A DNA stretch of 64,000 nt from Casuarina equisetifolia (GCA_028551475.1 CM052360.1:11334501-11398500); one strand, 5' to 3'; positions 38,671 to 50,770 are shown, counted from the first letter of the stretch. The notes: generated from the sequence alone by a model not told the origin. Numbers and translations: made by a program.

Positions 38671-38937
38671 ATATTAAATAGAACAAAAGGTAAAACCAGC
38701 TTCAAATGACTGTGTTCGTCATTCTTAGCGCTCTGCTGATCGTTCTCCTCAACCGATTGCATCTCTTTCACTAGAAAAGCTTTTGTATCATCTTGGTGCA
38801 GTAAAAGGCAAAGGCTGGCATGCTACGCAGAGCAAGCAATGTGAAAGCTCTCTAATGCTGGTTCCCATATTAGGAATTGGTTGTTGACCATCCATTATGG
38901 CAGTCAAGTGGCTTCCACGTCAGGCCATGTTCAAACA
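38391..38937 (-). repeat. 5' LTR of the short copia remnant
   Basis: Partner of 36649-37049, followed on the right by GTAAC. It carries about 140 bp absent from its partner, including the (TA)n microsatellite at 38634-38675. Confidence 0.85.
38634..38675. repeat. (TA)n / (TATG)n microsatellite
   Basis: Alternating TA with a few interspersed G bases, inside the 5' LTR of the short copia remnant. Confidence 0.9.
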
Positions 38938-39030
38938 GTAACATAAAAGTTTGCTTTTGTACATCTCAAAATAATCAAGATAAACCTTAATACAAAAAGA
39001 CAGCAAACATTAAGACAAAAACCAAATTAT

Positions 39031-39330
39031 TTAGAAAAACATCCACTTTGGCCCCACCTCTGGGGTTGCCTTCAACCCAACAAATTGCTTGTTTAATTCC
39101 AACGGTAGTACAGTGATGATCCAAGATAGAACAAGGCCGTTGCATCTTTTCCATTTTGGTAATTGGGTGAGTTTTGTGGGGTTTGCAGGCAATGCACTAT
39201 CAGCATACCCAAATTTAATTTTCCCAGAGAAGTTACCTCCATGCTTGACTCTATGGGGCATAATTTTAAATACCCTTAAGTTTAGCTGTTACCAAGATAA
39301 TTTCCACTACTTCATTGGGATGAAGGCAAA
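39031..39330 (-). mobile_element. copia gag remnant, minus strand
   Basis: The minus-strand reading contains KIKFGYADSALPANP and KWKRCNGLVLSWI, matching the plant copia gag signature (...KFGFVDG..P.P......W.RCN.MVLSWI...). It lies outside the target duplication of the neighbouring short copia element, so it belongs to a separate and older insertion. No LTR was found for it. It is broken. Confidence 0.6.
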
Positions 39331-41330
39331 GTAGGGTTCTTAGTTCTATGTTGGGCGTATGATTTTGATAGTGATTTTCATGGTTCTGTGGCTCTGAATC
39401 CACAAACGGTCGAAAGCATCCCCTATGGCTGTGATGGTGACGGTTTTCTCTTGCCTATGCACGGATCTTATCGCCCTCACTGGAAGCCATGGCAAGAAGC
39501 TTTGATTTAGTGAAAATGCTTTCCTTTTCGAGCTGATTTCTAGGTTCAAGGTTTCGGGTTGGCTAAAGGAAAACTTTTGGACGGGAATTCGCAAAGTTCA
39601 AATCTTTTTGGTGCATCAGGATAATAGTAAATAGATTTGGCATTGATAAGCATTTGGTTCAGTTGGTAGCACATTAAAACTATTTCGGTGAGTACTTTAC
39701 TTGGCAATATCCTTTTCTAAAGTTTTTATTCAGAAAATTTCTCATTTCTAATTAATGGCTTTAGAGTATTAAGTAAACATTTATAACTTGTTAGTAATAT
39801 CAAATTCTAGTTATTTATATCATCTTTTTTTTTTTTGTTCTTTTTACTTAGAAAAATTCCTCTTCATTTTTCTTTTTACTTATAAAAGGAATAAGAATTC
39901 CGTACATTAAAAACTGTTACATTAGAAATGATAAAAGCAGGAGAAAAAAGAAAAGCAGATGTTCAGAGCATTGGGGAGTAGTGACGCCAGAAGTCAAAGT
40001 CACGAATTATTTTCCTATTTTTTATTTTCTGGGTCATATCAAATCTGATTGTGGGGAAAAGTTTGGTCATCTGATAGCACCATGGGATCTGACGTCGAGG
40101 AAACCCAAGTGTAGTCGCCCTCACTATGTGAATGATGTACTGAACAGTGGGGACCCCTTGCCCACTCCCTGCGTTGCCAAACCTCATCGCCCCAACACGT
40201 AGCAACTGTACCTGCGCCAGAGCATTATTTACGAAAAAGCACAACTTCGTCCTGTGGGTCCTACTTACGTGTGGAGCCCAGGTGCTTCCGCTCTCTCCTC
40301 GCCGATTTAGGCCAATCAATTACTGGTTGACTTGATCCGTGAGACCGTTGGACTACGATCGAAAGAGATGGGATGGCCAATTTCACTCTTCGTTCGTTGA
40401 GTTTGGAGGTGTCCAGAATAAGTGGAGGATTCATGCCCTCCAAAAAAGAATTAAAAAAACTCAAAGTTCCTTTTGATCTTATTTGGAAATACCAAATCAA
40501 ATAATCAAATGATAACTTTTGATGGACCAAAGAGAGAGTATGAAATATTCGTCATGGACTTGTTCTAAGATTGTTATTGAATGTTTGTTGATTATGATCG
40601 CATCACCGACTCTTTCTTCCGAATACTTGCACTTTAAGTGTTGCTTAAGAAGATTATCACATAAGCAGTAAGTTGAAACGTTCCTTCCCAAAATAAAATT
40701 TTTAAAATCTCCTCCCCTTTACCCAAAAAAGGGATCATAAATAAAAAAAAGAATCTTTTTTATCTTTGTTAGAATTTGTAACATTATAATTCAAAAATTA
40801 TACCAACAGTTCAAAAAAATTGTATAATTTAAATTTTTAATTCAAAAATTAGTTCAATAATTAAAAGAATAATTTTTTATTTTTATTTTAGTACAAAAGA
40901 TCACTATTTCAATTTGAAACTTTTATTTTGCATATATATTTTTGCATGTTGGATAACATTAAACTTAATGTCATGTTAGGTGAAGTAAACTTAACTTAGA
41001 TTTTACTATAATTTTAAAAGCGTCAAAGACTCAATCTATAATTAGTTTAAGAATTTAAAAAATATTTTTTAATTTAAATTATTATAAAAATCATACTTAT
41101 GATGTAAACTTTTACCCAACCCACAATCTTAACAAAATCTTATATGAAAATGTAAAAATTCCCCCAAATTATTCATTAAAATAAAAGAAAATTCATTGAT
41201 TAGCGTACGCTTACCTTTTTACTTGTTTTTCTTAAGTAATTCCATTATTGTCGCACGTAGAACCGAGACGACAACAAAGGAAAGCTCGGACCACACTCAA
41301 CACCATAGAATCACGGGGCCGGAGTCCAAT
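39331..41330. other. non-coding stretch upstream of the AFP gene
   Basis: GC-richer patches at 39360-39600 and 40050-40430 open short frames on both strands, none recognisable. The patch near 39950-40330 has promoter-like texture (including TTACGTGTGG at 40265-40274), but no transcription unit can be attached to it. 40730-41190 is very AT-rich. Confidence 0.5.
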
Positions 41331-41333
41331 GTC

Positions 41334-41498
41334 CACGTGTTAAACTCCCACTACGCCGAAACTAGACCAACACGTGCCCCATCATCCCTGGTTTTCTCTC
41401 TTCCCCGACACGTGTTCCACGCTCGAACAAAGACAAGTTGTTGGTGGGGACACCAAAAAGATGACGTAAAGAAAATAATTGTGTCAGGGGACCACGTG
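41334..41498. promoter_or_regulatory. cluster of four CACGTG G-box/ABRE elements
   Basis: Perfect palindromic CACGTG occurs at 41334-41339, 41371-41376, 41409-41414 and 41493-41498, about 490-655 bp upstream of the AFP start codon. The last reads ACGTGTC, a strong ABA-response element core. A TGACGT (bZIP C-box half) lies at 41462-41467. Groups A and S bZIPs and some bHLH factors bind such sites, and paired ABREs are the usual mark of ABA induction. Four perfect 6-mers in 165 bp is far above chance in this AT-rich DNA. Function is inferred from position and motif only. Confidence 0.8.
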
Positions 41499-41988
41499 TC
41501 GCTCTGGAGCCTTCTCATGGTCGCCACTTGGCTCTCCCTTCAGGTACTTTTCTGGGCCAAACAAAACTCGAAGGGTTTTTCGGGAACATCACAATTACCT
41601 TTTTGTTTTACCCCGAAGCCGAATTTACACTTCCTTTTCAGCTTTTCTCGTCATTGTCTTCTCTGTTTTCTCTTCTCCAGCCCCTGTTCTCTGGATTCTT
41701 TCTTTGCTTCATTAATTTGTAGTTTGTACTCAGGATTTTTTACTCAACTTTGTTTAACACTAAGTAAATATTCGGAATAAAATAGGGGGGACTTCTATTT
41801 TGGGTTGTTTGTGATTTGGGTTCCGATTCTGAGTGTGATCCTTTGTAGGACTTTGCATTTGTTGATCACAAGTACTGATTATAATCATGGTATTTGCTGA
41901 ACCAATTTATATAGCTACTTTTTAAACCAACAAAGAGAGTAGCTGAAGTTGATGGTTTAGTTATCCAAGCTTTTCTGTTTTACGGAAC

Positions 41989-44900
41989 ATGGATGAAGCT
42001 AAAGAAGCTGGAAGCAGAGCAATGGAAAATCTTTCCCTGCAAATAGACAAGTACCCCAGGGATCTGTTGCAGAGATTTAGGTCTAGTCGTACGCATAAAT
42101 CCGAGGACGCAGCACCCAGTGAAGTTTCAGAGGAGATTGAGCTAAATCTCGGGCTCTCACTTGGTGGTCGATTTGGGGTCGATAAGAGCTCGAAAAAGCT
42201 AACCCGGTCATCGTCCATAGCAGGAACATTACCCGTGGTTCGAGACGATGAGTCTTTAATCCCGCGTCCTATGTCTTACGCGACGCTCACGAGGACATCC
42301 TCTCTTCCGGTGGAGACAGAGGACGAGTGGCGGAAGAGGAAGGAGCTACAGACATTGCGGCGACTTGCGGCGAAGCGAAGGCGGTGTGAGAAGCAGAGGA
42401 ACTCCAAGGCGGAAAAAGAAGAGGAGAGGAAGGAAAGTCAAGGATCAGCAGGATTAAATTTGGGAGACAAGCATCAGTCCGCAGTGGCTGATAGGCCGGG
42501 TTCGATGGTGGCATCGCCTTTTGGTATGCCCAGCCGGGCTGCAGGGGAGAGGCAGGCGGCTCTGGGAGGAGGAACCAATACGGTGGCGAAAGGGAAGGCT
42601 GGTTTCTTGGGATTGCAGGGGTGTGGGCAACCAAGTACTCAGGATTCGTTGGAGTCGCAACGGGGTGGCTCAACGGGGACGTCGGAATCGGAGAGTAAAA
42701 CTCTTCAAGGTATTGCATTTCTTGTATTGTCTTGATGTGCTTATTAGTTTTCTTTGTGTCCATATCGTTAAAGTATCGGTATTAGCTGTTTAGACATGTG
42801 GGTTGAGTTGTGCTAAACTTTGCGCTCTTTTGTTTGTTTGATTAGTGGTTCTGCTTGCTTTACAGTTGGTGTTTGCAATTTCATCAGGAATATTCACCAG
42901 GTCTTCTAAGTAAATCGACGTAAACTTTAATTTTCGTGATTAGCTCTTTCTGTATTGTGCCGTCTTGGGCTGTGCTTGAATGGAGAGTAACCAGTTTTTC
43001 CGTTGTCGAGGAAATGGGTAAAAATATGTTGCAAACACAGATTTCTTTTCGGAGAGTTAATAACTCCAAATTTTTCAATGCATCTAATTGTATTAGACAG
43101 TTGAAATCCGGATGAAGGGATGCCTTGGTTCAATATAGAATCCACTTTGCCTGTTGAGGTGGGTCACTTGGTTCAAGCGATAAACTGACTGTTTTTCGTA
43201 CGAAAAGAGCGTTTGATTGGATAATGCATCACAGTTTTAAGGAGGCACGTTATGTTCTTGGTGATGGCTTCTGAACCTAAACCTACCTTGCTATGACAAG
43301 AAGTAGGTAATTTGGTTGATGCTACCCTTTTGCTTTTAAATACATGCTTCCACGCATTAAATCATCAGTAAAAAACGAGTTTACTGTAGTAATGGGATTA
43401 TGAGGAACAGGCTATTGCGGTGGTAGCCCTTGAGTTGAATTACTAAAAGTCCACGTACTCTATCCAACTGCTTCTTAACTTCTGATCAACATGATTGGTC
43501 AAGTATCCCAAGTGGTTGGGCACTCCTTCCTTACATGTTCAAAATGAAGAGGGAAGCCAACTTACGTAAGTATATAGAAAACTCTCACTTGGATGATATT
43601 GCTTTTTAGCTAAGATGAGATACCATATCTATGGGAGAATTTATCTGAATTGATGATCTCATTGGCATCATGGCTGCCTAATTGTCAGAAATCACAAACT
43701 TTACCATTATGCAAATTCTTTACCATTATTTTCCCAATGAGCTCCTATTTGGGATGAAGTACAGCTGACACGAACTATACCTTATTAGATGTACATCAAG
43801 TTTGCCATGGTTTACAGAAGGAATATAGTACGTACCTTCAGATATCAGCTTTTTTCATGCCTTCTAAATTTTGTTCATAAATGCAGCCTGATGCCTTGAC
43901 AAAAATCTTAAATTCCGAGTACACGTAACATTTGTTTGTTAAAAATGCTTTTTGGCCATGTGGAGGGACCCTCTAGGTCATTGTCTATGAAGATCTCTTC
44001 TACTAGCAGAGTAAAAAGGAAAGGAAATAAAAAAAAAGTTGGCCACGTATTTAAAGCTTCAATTATTTTCTCCAGGGATTCATTTAATAGCATTTCTAGC
44101 CTCAAAACTGCTTCATGGCAAAAAGGCTGGAGGCATCGTGATTAGTCTAACCTATTTCTCAATGATACCCTATGATCTGTATCATAAATGCTGATTTGAA
44201 TGCCTGCCAACACACTGTATACTTGGAATGAATATGAAGTTGAAGGGTAAGGAAACTCGTGTTGTTAGTTTATGTATCATGTACAACAAAAAATGAATTG
44301 AAATTTCCTTTTACTTCAAATCAAGTTCCAAATCACATTGGTAGTAAATTTCATATTCAAGAAAAGCATCTTGCTAAATTGGTGCTCCACATTGGTCCTT
44401 CCATTGCCGCTTCATGACATCTCAACACCATCTTCTCTGACCTTCTTAGTCTTCATTGAATGCTGACTTTAACCATGCCTCAGACTGGAATATTTCCTGC
44501 ATTCCAACGTTTTGCTAGCAGCCATAGAAACATCATTAACATGTTTGCTTACAATTATATCTTAAAAGTCATCATTCCTTCACTCTCCGTTTGAGTGAGT
44601 GTATATGTCTGTTCCTGTATCTTTAAGCACATGCTTGGTCCCTCTTCTTGGTGGAGATCGCTCGGAGGGACCTTTGTTTGTTTGTTTGTGTCAAAATGCA
44701 TCTCCGAACAGTTTGATTGACTGATTGATTTTTTTCTTTTTGCTGGGGCGTTGGGGATGAAATTCTATGGAAATTAGAACTTTGAAGACTTGAACATTCA
44801 AATGACTTGGGAAGAATTACTGAGGAAATTACTAGATATGCGACAGGTTGGTTACCAGAGATGGAAGTTGGACGTTAGTTTTTGCATGGATACAGTGCAC

Positions 44901-46306
44901 AGTTTGCTTGAATTACACTGTTTGATGAATATTCTGTCGAACGTAATAAAAATGCACTCTCTGGATTGAGGGTATGTTAGTTTCCTGTCAACACTAATAG
45001 TGAAAGACACTTCAATGATCATGGAATTGCTTGGAGCTACTTGTATAACTTTGGAGAGTGCTGATAGGGATATCATTGGAACCAATGTATGGGAAAGCGA
45101 AGAAAGGAATTGGATGTTGTTGAATGCTTGGGAACCGCTTCGTGTTATGCTCAACTGTCACAGACGGCCAGCAGCAGCTGAATGCCCGAAATTGTGCAGC
45201 AGAAAGCTAACTCGATATGCTTTTGTTTACTGAAAATGAGGAGGGCAAAATTCTTCTTAGGCAGAGAAACAGGTGTTTATACAACTTCAATGTAGAAGTT
45301 CTTAAAGCAATCCAGCAAGCTGCAAAATATTAATCTCTTCTGTCTCTCCCTCTCCCCCTCCCCTTCCTGATCTCTCTCTCTTGTGACTGCTGGGGATTCC
45401 AGCATACATCACCACGTCCCTCCCTGTTCATTCCTCTTCACCACCTTCTTCCCTTTCTTCGCTTTGCTCTTGTGCCATCGAATGACTGAGCATGTGCCAT
45501 CTGGCCTCAACCAAACTATCTTCTTCGGTTCATTGCTTGCCAATTTCTAACTTACCGTAAGTGTAGATCCATTGTTGCCAGCTCAAATGAGTCATCTTCA
45601 TAATTCACATAGTTTGCATAAACTAGAACATCACTTTGGTTCTAACCAAATTAGAAAGAGCAAATAATTTCCTTGGAGATCTTTTATATTGGAAACTTAT
45701 GTGGAAAAATAAATGCAGTTTTACCTTATGCTCCAAGATCATGAATGCTGAACAAATAGTAGAAAAAATGTACCGTAGGTGGAGCTTTGATTTTGAGCAT
45801 AGCTCGTAAACATGATATTAAGTATTCCAGTTTCTGATTTATATTGATTGAGGGGAATATTGGATACTGAAAAACATCTGCTTTTATTCACAGGATCAGG
45901 CAGTTATGGGGAAGCAAGAAGCTTTGCTAGTAATCAGTCCTTGCAAGAGGAGGAGGCCTTCGGTTCCTCAGGGACAAAGACCAATGAAAGACTATGCAGA
46001 ACTTCCATAGCCGAGATGGAGAACCTATCAAAGAAACCTGATTATGGGGAAAATAGGGGGAAGGAGGTTAAGATGAATGCATTGGAAGATATGCCTTGTG
46101 TTTTCACAAAAGGAGACGGTCCCAATGGGAGAAGAATAGAAGGTATTCTTTACAAATATGGAAAGGGAGAGCAGGTGAGAATAATGTGTGTATGCCATGG
46201 AAACTTTCTGTCGCCGGCAGAGTTCGTGAAGCACGCCGGTGGTGGTGATGTCGATCACCCACTAAAGCATATAGTTGTAAACCCTTCCTCTGCATCGTTT
46301 TTGTAA
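41989..46306 (+). CDS. NINJA-family ABI5-binding protein (AFP/TMAC2-like co-repressor adaptor)
   Basis: Nuclear adaptor that links transcription factors such as ABI5 to TOPLESS co-repressors, damping ABA (and in NINJA, jasmonate) responses. Two coding exons: 41989-42709 and 45894-46306, joined CTTCAAG|GTATTG ... TTCACAG|GATCAG with phase kept. They give 377 aa, a usual family length. Domain A with the EAR repression motif [10 protein letters not shown] lies at residues 51-60. Domain B, a basic, nuclear-localisation-like helix ([15 protein letters not shown], then [10 protein letters not shown]), lies at about 111-149. Domain C starts [16 protein letters not shown] at about 306 and runs to [13 protein letters not shown]. 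The start ATG is the first in frame and heads the conserved N-terminus. The 3.2 kb intron is long for the family; reading into it adds only 8 residues before a stop. Four G-boxes lie upstream. Among AFPs, I favour AFP4/TMAC2 because RPK2 is a close neighbour. An AATAAA-like signal lies near 46384. Confidence 0.93.
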
Positions 46307-48417
46307 CGGGGGTGTTCTTGTCACCCCTCCAGTGGGAAGGTGTAGTGAAACACGAAAATCAGAAGACGAGAAAAATCAATAGTAAAATAAACATTTCTAT
46401 TTAGTTTTTGCTAAGATCTTCAGAGAGAAATGGTTTTGTATTTAGCTTCTAATGACGTTGTGGAAGTTAGAAATGCATCTTATTGCAGTCGTGTTCCACT
46501 GGTCTTTTTCTTCCTCGTTGGTTTCAAAAGGTGTATGAGGAAATAGAGATGGAAGGGAGGAACAAGGGGATATGCAGATTACCACCTTTGATTTACTTTG
46601 CCGTGCCTACTGTCAAAGGACTTCTATTAGAATTTTTGGAACAATTAAATCTAGCATTATACTTGTAATATATTAGTTATTAGGAGTATCTATATAACTA
46701 TAAAAAGTAGGATTTTCTTTTATAAATATATGGGGTATAGAGGAACTTAGCGGATAAATGGTTTGAATAAGAAAGTCTTCTAAAGGGGGCTATTTAGTTG
46801 TTCGAGAAAATCCATTTGCGATTTTGGTCGTAGATCTCCATAGATTTTTTATGAGTACCTTATGAATTATAGGTAACAGGAGAAGATGACAGATCGATAG
46901 ATTCCAATGTGGTCCAAGGTAGAAGATTGCAATGATCGGTGACGGAGACCCGCCAATGTGGAAGCTGGTTTGCGTGCGGGTTGAAGCTGAGTAAGTCATG
47001 ATCGGCTAATGTTGTTTGAGGAAAAGGTGCACCCATTCGTAAGAGTAGTGTGTGTAGTACACGTTCTGGATGCACAGCAAAGGGTGCATGTAGGATAAAA
47101 GAGAAGAAAAAATTAAAATTTCAGGACTGTGCAGGGAGGTTGGTGTGATGTGATTGCTGCTTTTGTAAGACTTTTATTTTGGTACAGATAATGGAGTTAA
47201 AATTTGGACATTTTTAAATCATTGAGATCCAAATGAGATTTAAGATATTTCACTAATTCTAAAGAAATATTAACAATTTTAAATAAAAGGTGAATTGTTT
47301 GATAGATAATTCTAGGAAGAGATTTTATTTGTTATGGAACATTCATAAATTTTACTATTGATGATAACCTGTTTGTGATGGAAGAAGTGTTTGGATTTAA
47401 GGTGTTTATGATAATGTGTAAATGCTTGGAGAAATATATGACTTAAGATAAGTGTAATCTACAAAGGACAACAATGGAGGTGCTTGAAAGAGAAATGTAA
47501 GCATTAACAAGATTGACACATTTAGTAAAAGCTTATAGTGGAGAGATATTAATAAAAATATTAAAAAGAACTAGTGTTTTAATACCTTTTAATAAATAAA
47601 GTCTCTTTTATGATCTATGATTCAGATTATTTTCGTAATAGTATTATTTATAAAAAAAATTGTAATTTTTCCTTATAATAATTGTGATAATAAAATCTTG
47701 ACTATCTTGTGTTACTTCTAACTTATTAGGTAATCTTTTTTTAACTTGATTTTACAAATACAATCAGCACTAGCTTCCGTTAGGAATTTTCAAATACCAA
47801 GCCCCGCTTTTAGCATATACTAAAAAATGAAAAAAGAAAGGATAGGAAAAGAAAGCTGCTTTTCGTCGTGAAGAGGAAACGATTTGAATCATTGTCTCGC
47901 CGAACAGGTGGCAAGAATGATAGGCTGCAGGATTCTGATTGTGACATTATTTATTTAAAGAAAGCTCCAAACTTTGGAGCGCCAAGGGTTAATGTTACAG
48001 CTTTGTCCTTAGTCGTATTTTTATAAGTGCCAAAACATATATAGAATCAATTCAACCTAAAAGGAAGGTTATAGTGCGCCCGACCACGACCTAAACACCT
48101 GCGGTCCCCTAATATATTTAACCTTTGCCCCACTTTTCTGCATGGTTTTTGATCAGCTTATTTTTAATATTTTGTGTTTTCCTTTTGTTCATAGCCAGAA
48201 ATGGGAACAATATCCTCAAGCCTTTTTAAAAAGTGTTTGACCGAAACAGAAGCCGCATCACTACCATTCTTTAGGTCATCTAATACTAACAAGAATTTGA
48301 AAGTATTCTGATAGAGAAACCTACTATGTAAATCGGTGGAAACATCTACTTGGTCAAAAGATTGATGACTTAAGAAGTCATTGGGTTTTGGAATATTCAA
48401 AATTATTACCCTATTGA
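46307..48417. other. 3' UTR of AFP and intergenic stretch
   Basis: The first 100-150 bases are probably AFP 3' UTR. The rest is AT-rich with no recognised gene. A near-perfect short palindrome, GCTCCAAACTTTGGAGC, lies near 47965. Confidence 0.5.
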
Positions 48418-48490
48418 ATAATTAGTTAGTTTAGTGGTAAGATGATGAGAATTCTAAATGTGAGGTTTGGAGGTCGATACTCTATGTACG
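48418..48490 (+). mobile_element. tRNA-like / SINE-head promoter sequence
   Basis: A perfect 11 of 11 A-box, TAGTTTAGTGG, at 48427-48437 and an 8 of 9 B-box, GGTCGATAC, at 48472-48480, 45 bp apart, make a plausible internal polymerase III promoter. It does not fold into a tRNA cloverleaf by eye. I could not find a tail or a target duplication, so it may be a SINE head or a worn tRNA-like sequence. Confidence 0.35.
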
Positions 48491-48693
48491 TAAGTTTGAA
48501 TGCTTAGTCTTTAAAATTTTAAATGTCATGATATTTGTGTGAAACAAAAGTTCAAAATTGGAATTAAAATATTCAAAATCTGTTAGGATGTAACAGTAAG
48601 AAGCTATTCAATATCTGTTGGGATATAACAAACTCCAGAAATTTAAAATTAAAATAGAGATATTCAAAATTTGTTAAGAAATTCCATGAGCAT

Positions 48694-48700
48694 TATAAAA
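48694..48700 (+). promoter_or_regulatory. TATA box of the GDPD gene
   Basis: TATAAAA lies 48 bases upstream of an ATG at 48748. This would give a transcription start near 48725-48730 and a leader of about 20 bases. The spacing favours translation from 48748 with a small first intron. Confidence 0.5.
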
Positions 48701-48747
48701 GATGTTTTACACCTCAGAACAAAATAGATTGAGAAGGGAAAACAAGA

Positions 48748-50770
48748 ATGTCCTCTCTCGGTAAGATCTCGTATATACTTCTTTATCTGCCTTCAACAAA
48801 TGATTTATCTTCCAAGAGGTTTTTGAAGCATTAATTGAAATATTTGTGTTGCATGCGCTTCACAGGCTTTTTTGTTCTACTGATTCTTCTCAGTGCTGGA
48901 ATATGTGTTGGAATCCCATCGTATCCACTGCCAAGTAGGGCATCTCATGGCCACAGACGGCCGCTTCAAACATCCCGTCCATATAATCTGGCTCATCGAG
49001 GGTCAAACGGGGAGTTTCCTGAAGAAACTTCTGCTGCCTACATCGTATGTCTTCTATCGACGTCTAGTTTGATTTATGCAACTGCAGCTGAATGGTCCAC
49101 CATCGTTTAGAATATAACCCATATGATTATATGATGTTCAACATCTTCTCTTCAACCTTTTCTATCTTTTTCTTTCCTGCTCAAATTCTTGAAGAATATG
49201 AAGGAAATGAAAGTGTGCTATTATCGATTCTATGGCCTGCAATCATGAGTTTTTTGGATAGTTATGTTCGTAACAGAAATAACATGCCTTGATGATTATG
49301 TGGTTATTGCAGAGGGCCATTGAAGAGGGAGCGGATTTCATAGAAGCAGACATCCTTGCCACTAAGGATGGCGTGCTGATATGCCACCATGATGTAAATC
49401 TGGATGATACAACTGATATTGCAAACCATACTGAGTTTGCTGATAGAAAACGAAGCTATGTGGTCCAAGGCATCAACATGACTGGCTACTTCGTAGGTAT
49501 CAAAGAAAACTCTTCCATTTCTTCTCTTTCACATGTAATGCTGCTTGATTACCATCGCACCATTAGACGCCACCATTAAAACCCAATCTCCGAGATTTAT
49601 CACCATTTTGACGGATGGCAGTAGCGTGAAAACTAGGAATATTCTCATAACTATACGACTCATCCGAAGTTTCATTATCTGCAGTTGATTTTACACTGGA
49701 AGAACTGAAGACATTGGGTGCCACCCAACGCTACAGTTTCCGCGATCAGCAATATAATGGTTCGTAGCAACTGACTACAACTTTCTAGGCTATGTAGTTT
49801 GCTAGCGAAAACTATATGACAAGTTCTATGTTTGAAAATTGATTTATTTTTCAGGGAAGTATCAAATTATCACCTTTGAAGAGTATATCTCAATTGCACT
49901 AAACGCGGATAGAGTTGTTGGCATCTATCCAGAGATAAAGAATCCCATTTTTATCAATGATCGAGTAAGAAATTCCACTTATCGTCATTGTACACTGAAA
50001 TCAACATTCTTTTTAGAGTCTCAAGTTTAATAATCTCTTACGACCAGGTCAAATGGGCTGATGGGAAGAAGTTTGAAGATAAGTTTGTGGAGACGCTGAA
50101 GAAATATGGGTACAGAGGTTCATACATGTCGAAACAATGGTTGAAACAACCGGTCTTTATTCAGTCCTTTGCTCCCAGTTCACTCGTTTATGTCTCCAAT
50201 CTCACTGACTTGCCCAAGCTTTTCTTAATTGACGATGTCTCAATCCTAACAGAGGATACCAATCAGACATATTATGAGATTACTTCTGATGCCTATCTTG
50301 ATTACATAAGCAAGTATGTGGTGGCGATTGGACCCTGGAAGGATACAATTGTTTTTCCAAAAAACAATTGTTTGGATGTGCGTACTGATCTTATTGACAG
50401 AGCTCATGCTCATGGCCTACAGGTATAGCATTATATCTTTACTTTATTAGACTGTTGTTGTATGCATATTGCTTGATTATAAACAACCAAATCTTGAAAA
50501 TTTTGAAATAGAAGATAAGGATGAACAGAACAAACGCAGTATGGTATTCTAGAGAACATTTTGGCGATCACTAATGGTATTGTGGTTTAATTGCAGGTGC
50601 ACCCATACACCTTCCGAAATGAAAATTCTTTCCTATATTTCGACTTCCACCAAGACCCATATAATGAATATGATTTTTGGGTAAACGAGATGGGTGTTGA
50701 TGGACTCTTCACAGACTTCACAGGAAGCTTCCATAATTATCTTGAGTGGGCCTTCCCTCTTCCTTCTTAA
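48748..50770 (+). CDS. glycerophosphodiester phosphodiesterase, GDPD5/GDPD6-like, secreted or vacuolar
   Basis: Hydrolyses glycerophosphodiesters to glycerol-3-phosphate plus alcohol, recycling phospholipid head groups, notably under phosphate starvation. Exons: 48748-48760 and 48866-49044 (or one exon from ATG 48853), then 49313-49496, 49685-49759, 49855-49964, 50048-50422 and 50597-50770. All introns are GT-AG and phases agree; either start gives 369 aa. A signal peptide (GFFVLLILLSAGICVG) comes first. Catalytic features are NLAHRGSNGEFPEETSAAY (catalytic His and metal-binding Glu), FIEADILATKDGVLICHHD (Glu/Asp metal ligands and second His) and YPEIKNP. The C-terminal HPYTFRNE...GVDGLFTDFTGS is the family's conserved end. 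Length matches Arabidopsis relatives (about 370-400). It is co-oriented with AFP and convergent with RPK2. AATAAA overlaps the stop codon region. No lesion seen. Confidence 0.92.

Larger units (their letters stand above)
36649..38937 (-). mobile_element. short copia remnant with both LTRs, minus strand, broken
   Basis: LTRs at 36649-37049 (3', 401 bp) and 38391-38937 (5', 547 bp) share the start TGAGAA...GGAGCTAGATTGCAC and the end CATGTT..(A/G)ACA, with target duplication GTAAC at 36644-36648 and 38938-38942. The primer-binding site complement TTTGATACCA abuts the 5' LTR. The internal region is only about 1.3 kb; next to the 3' LTR it keeps a recognisable RNase H end (SWKNKKEKVISRSS-like, minus strand, about 37060-37450). 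The 5' LTR is longer because it holds extra sequence including a (TA)n run. The LTRs are the most diverged pair in the window, so this is the oldest of the three LTR pairs. It is broken throughout. Confidence 0.85.

Noticed and set aside
39645-39690. tRNA-like A-box (TTGGTTCAGTTGGTAGCAC)
   Set aside because: No B-box or cloverleaf follows within the expected spacing.
41196-41780. 194-codon open frame upstream of the AFP gene
   Set aside because: It overlaps the G-box cluster and likely 5' UTR, has mixed low-complexity composition and resembles no protein; promoter sequence explains it better.
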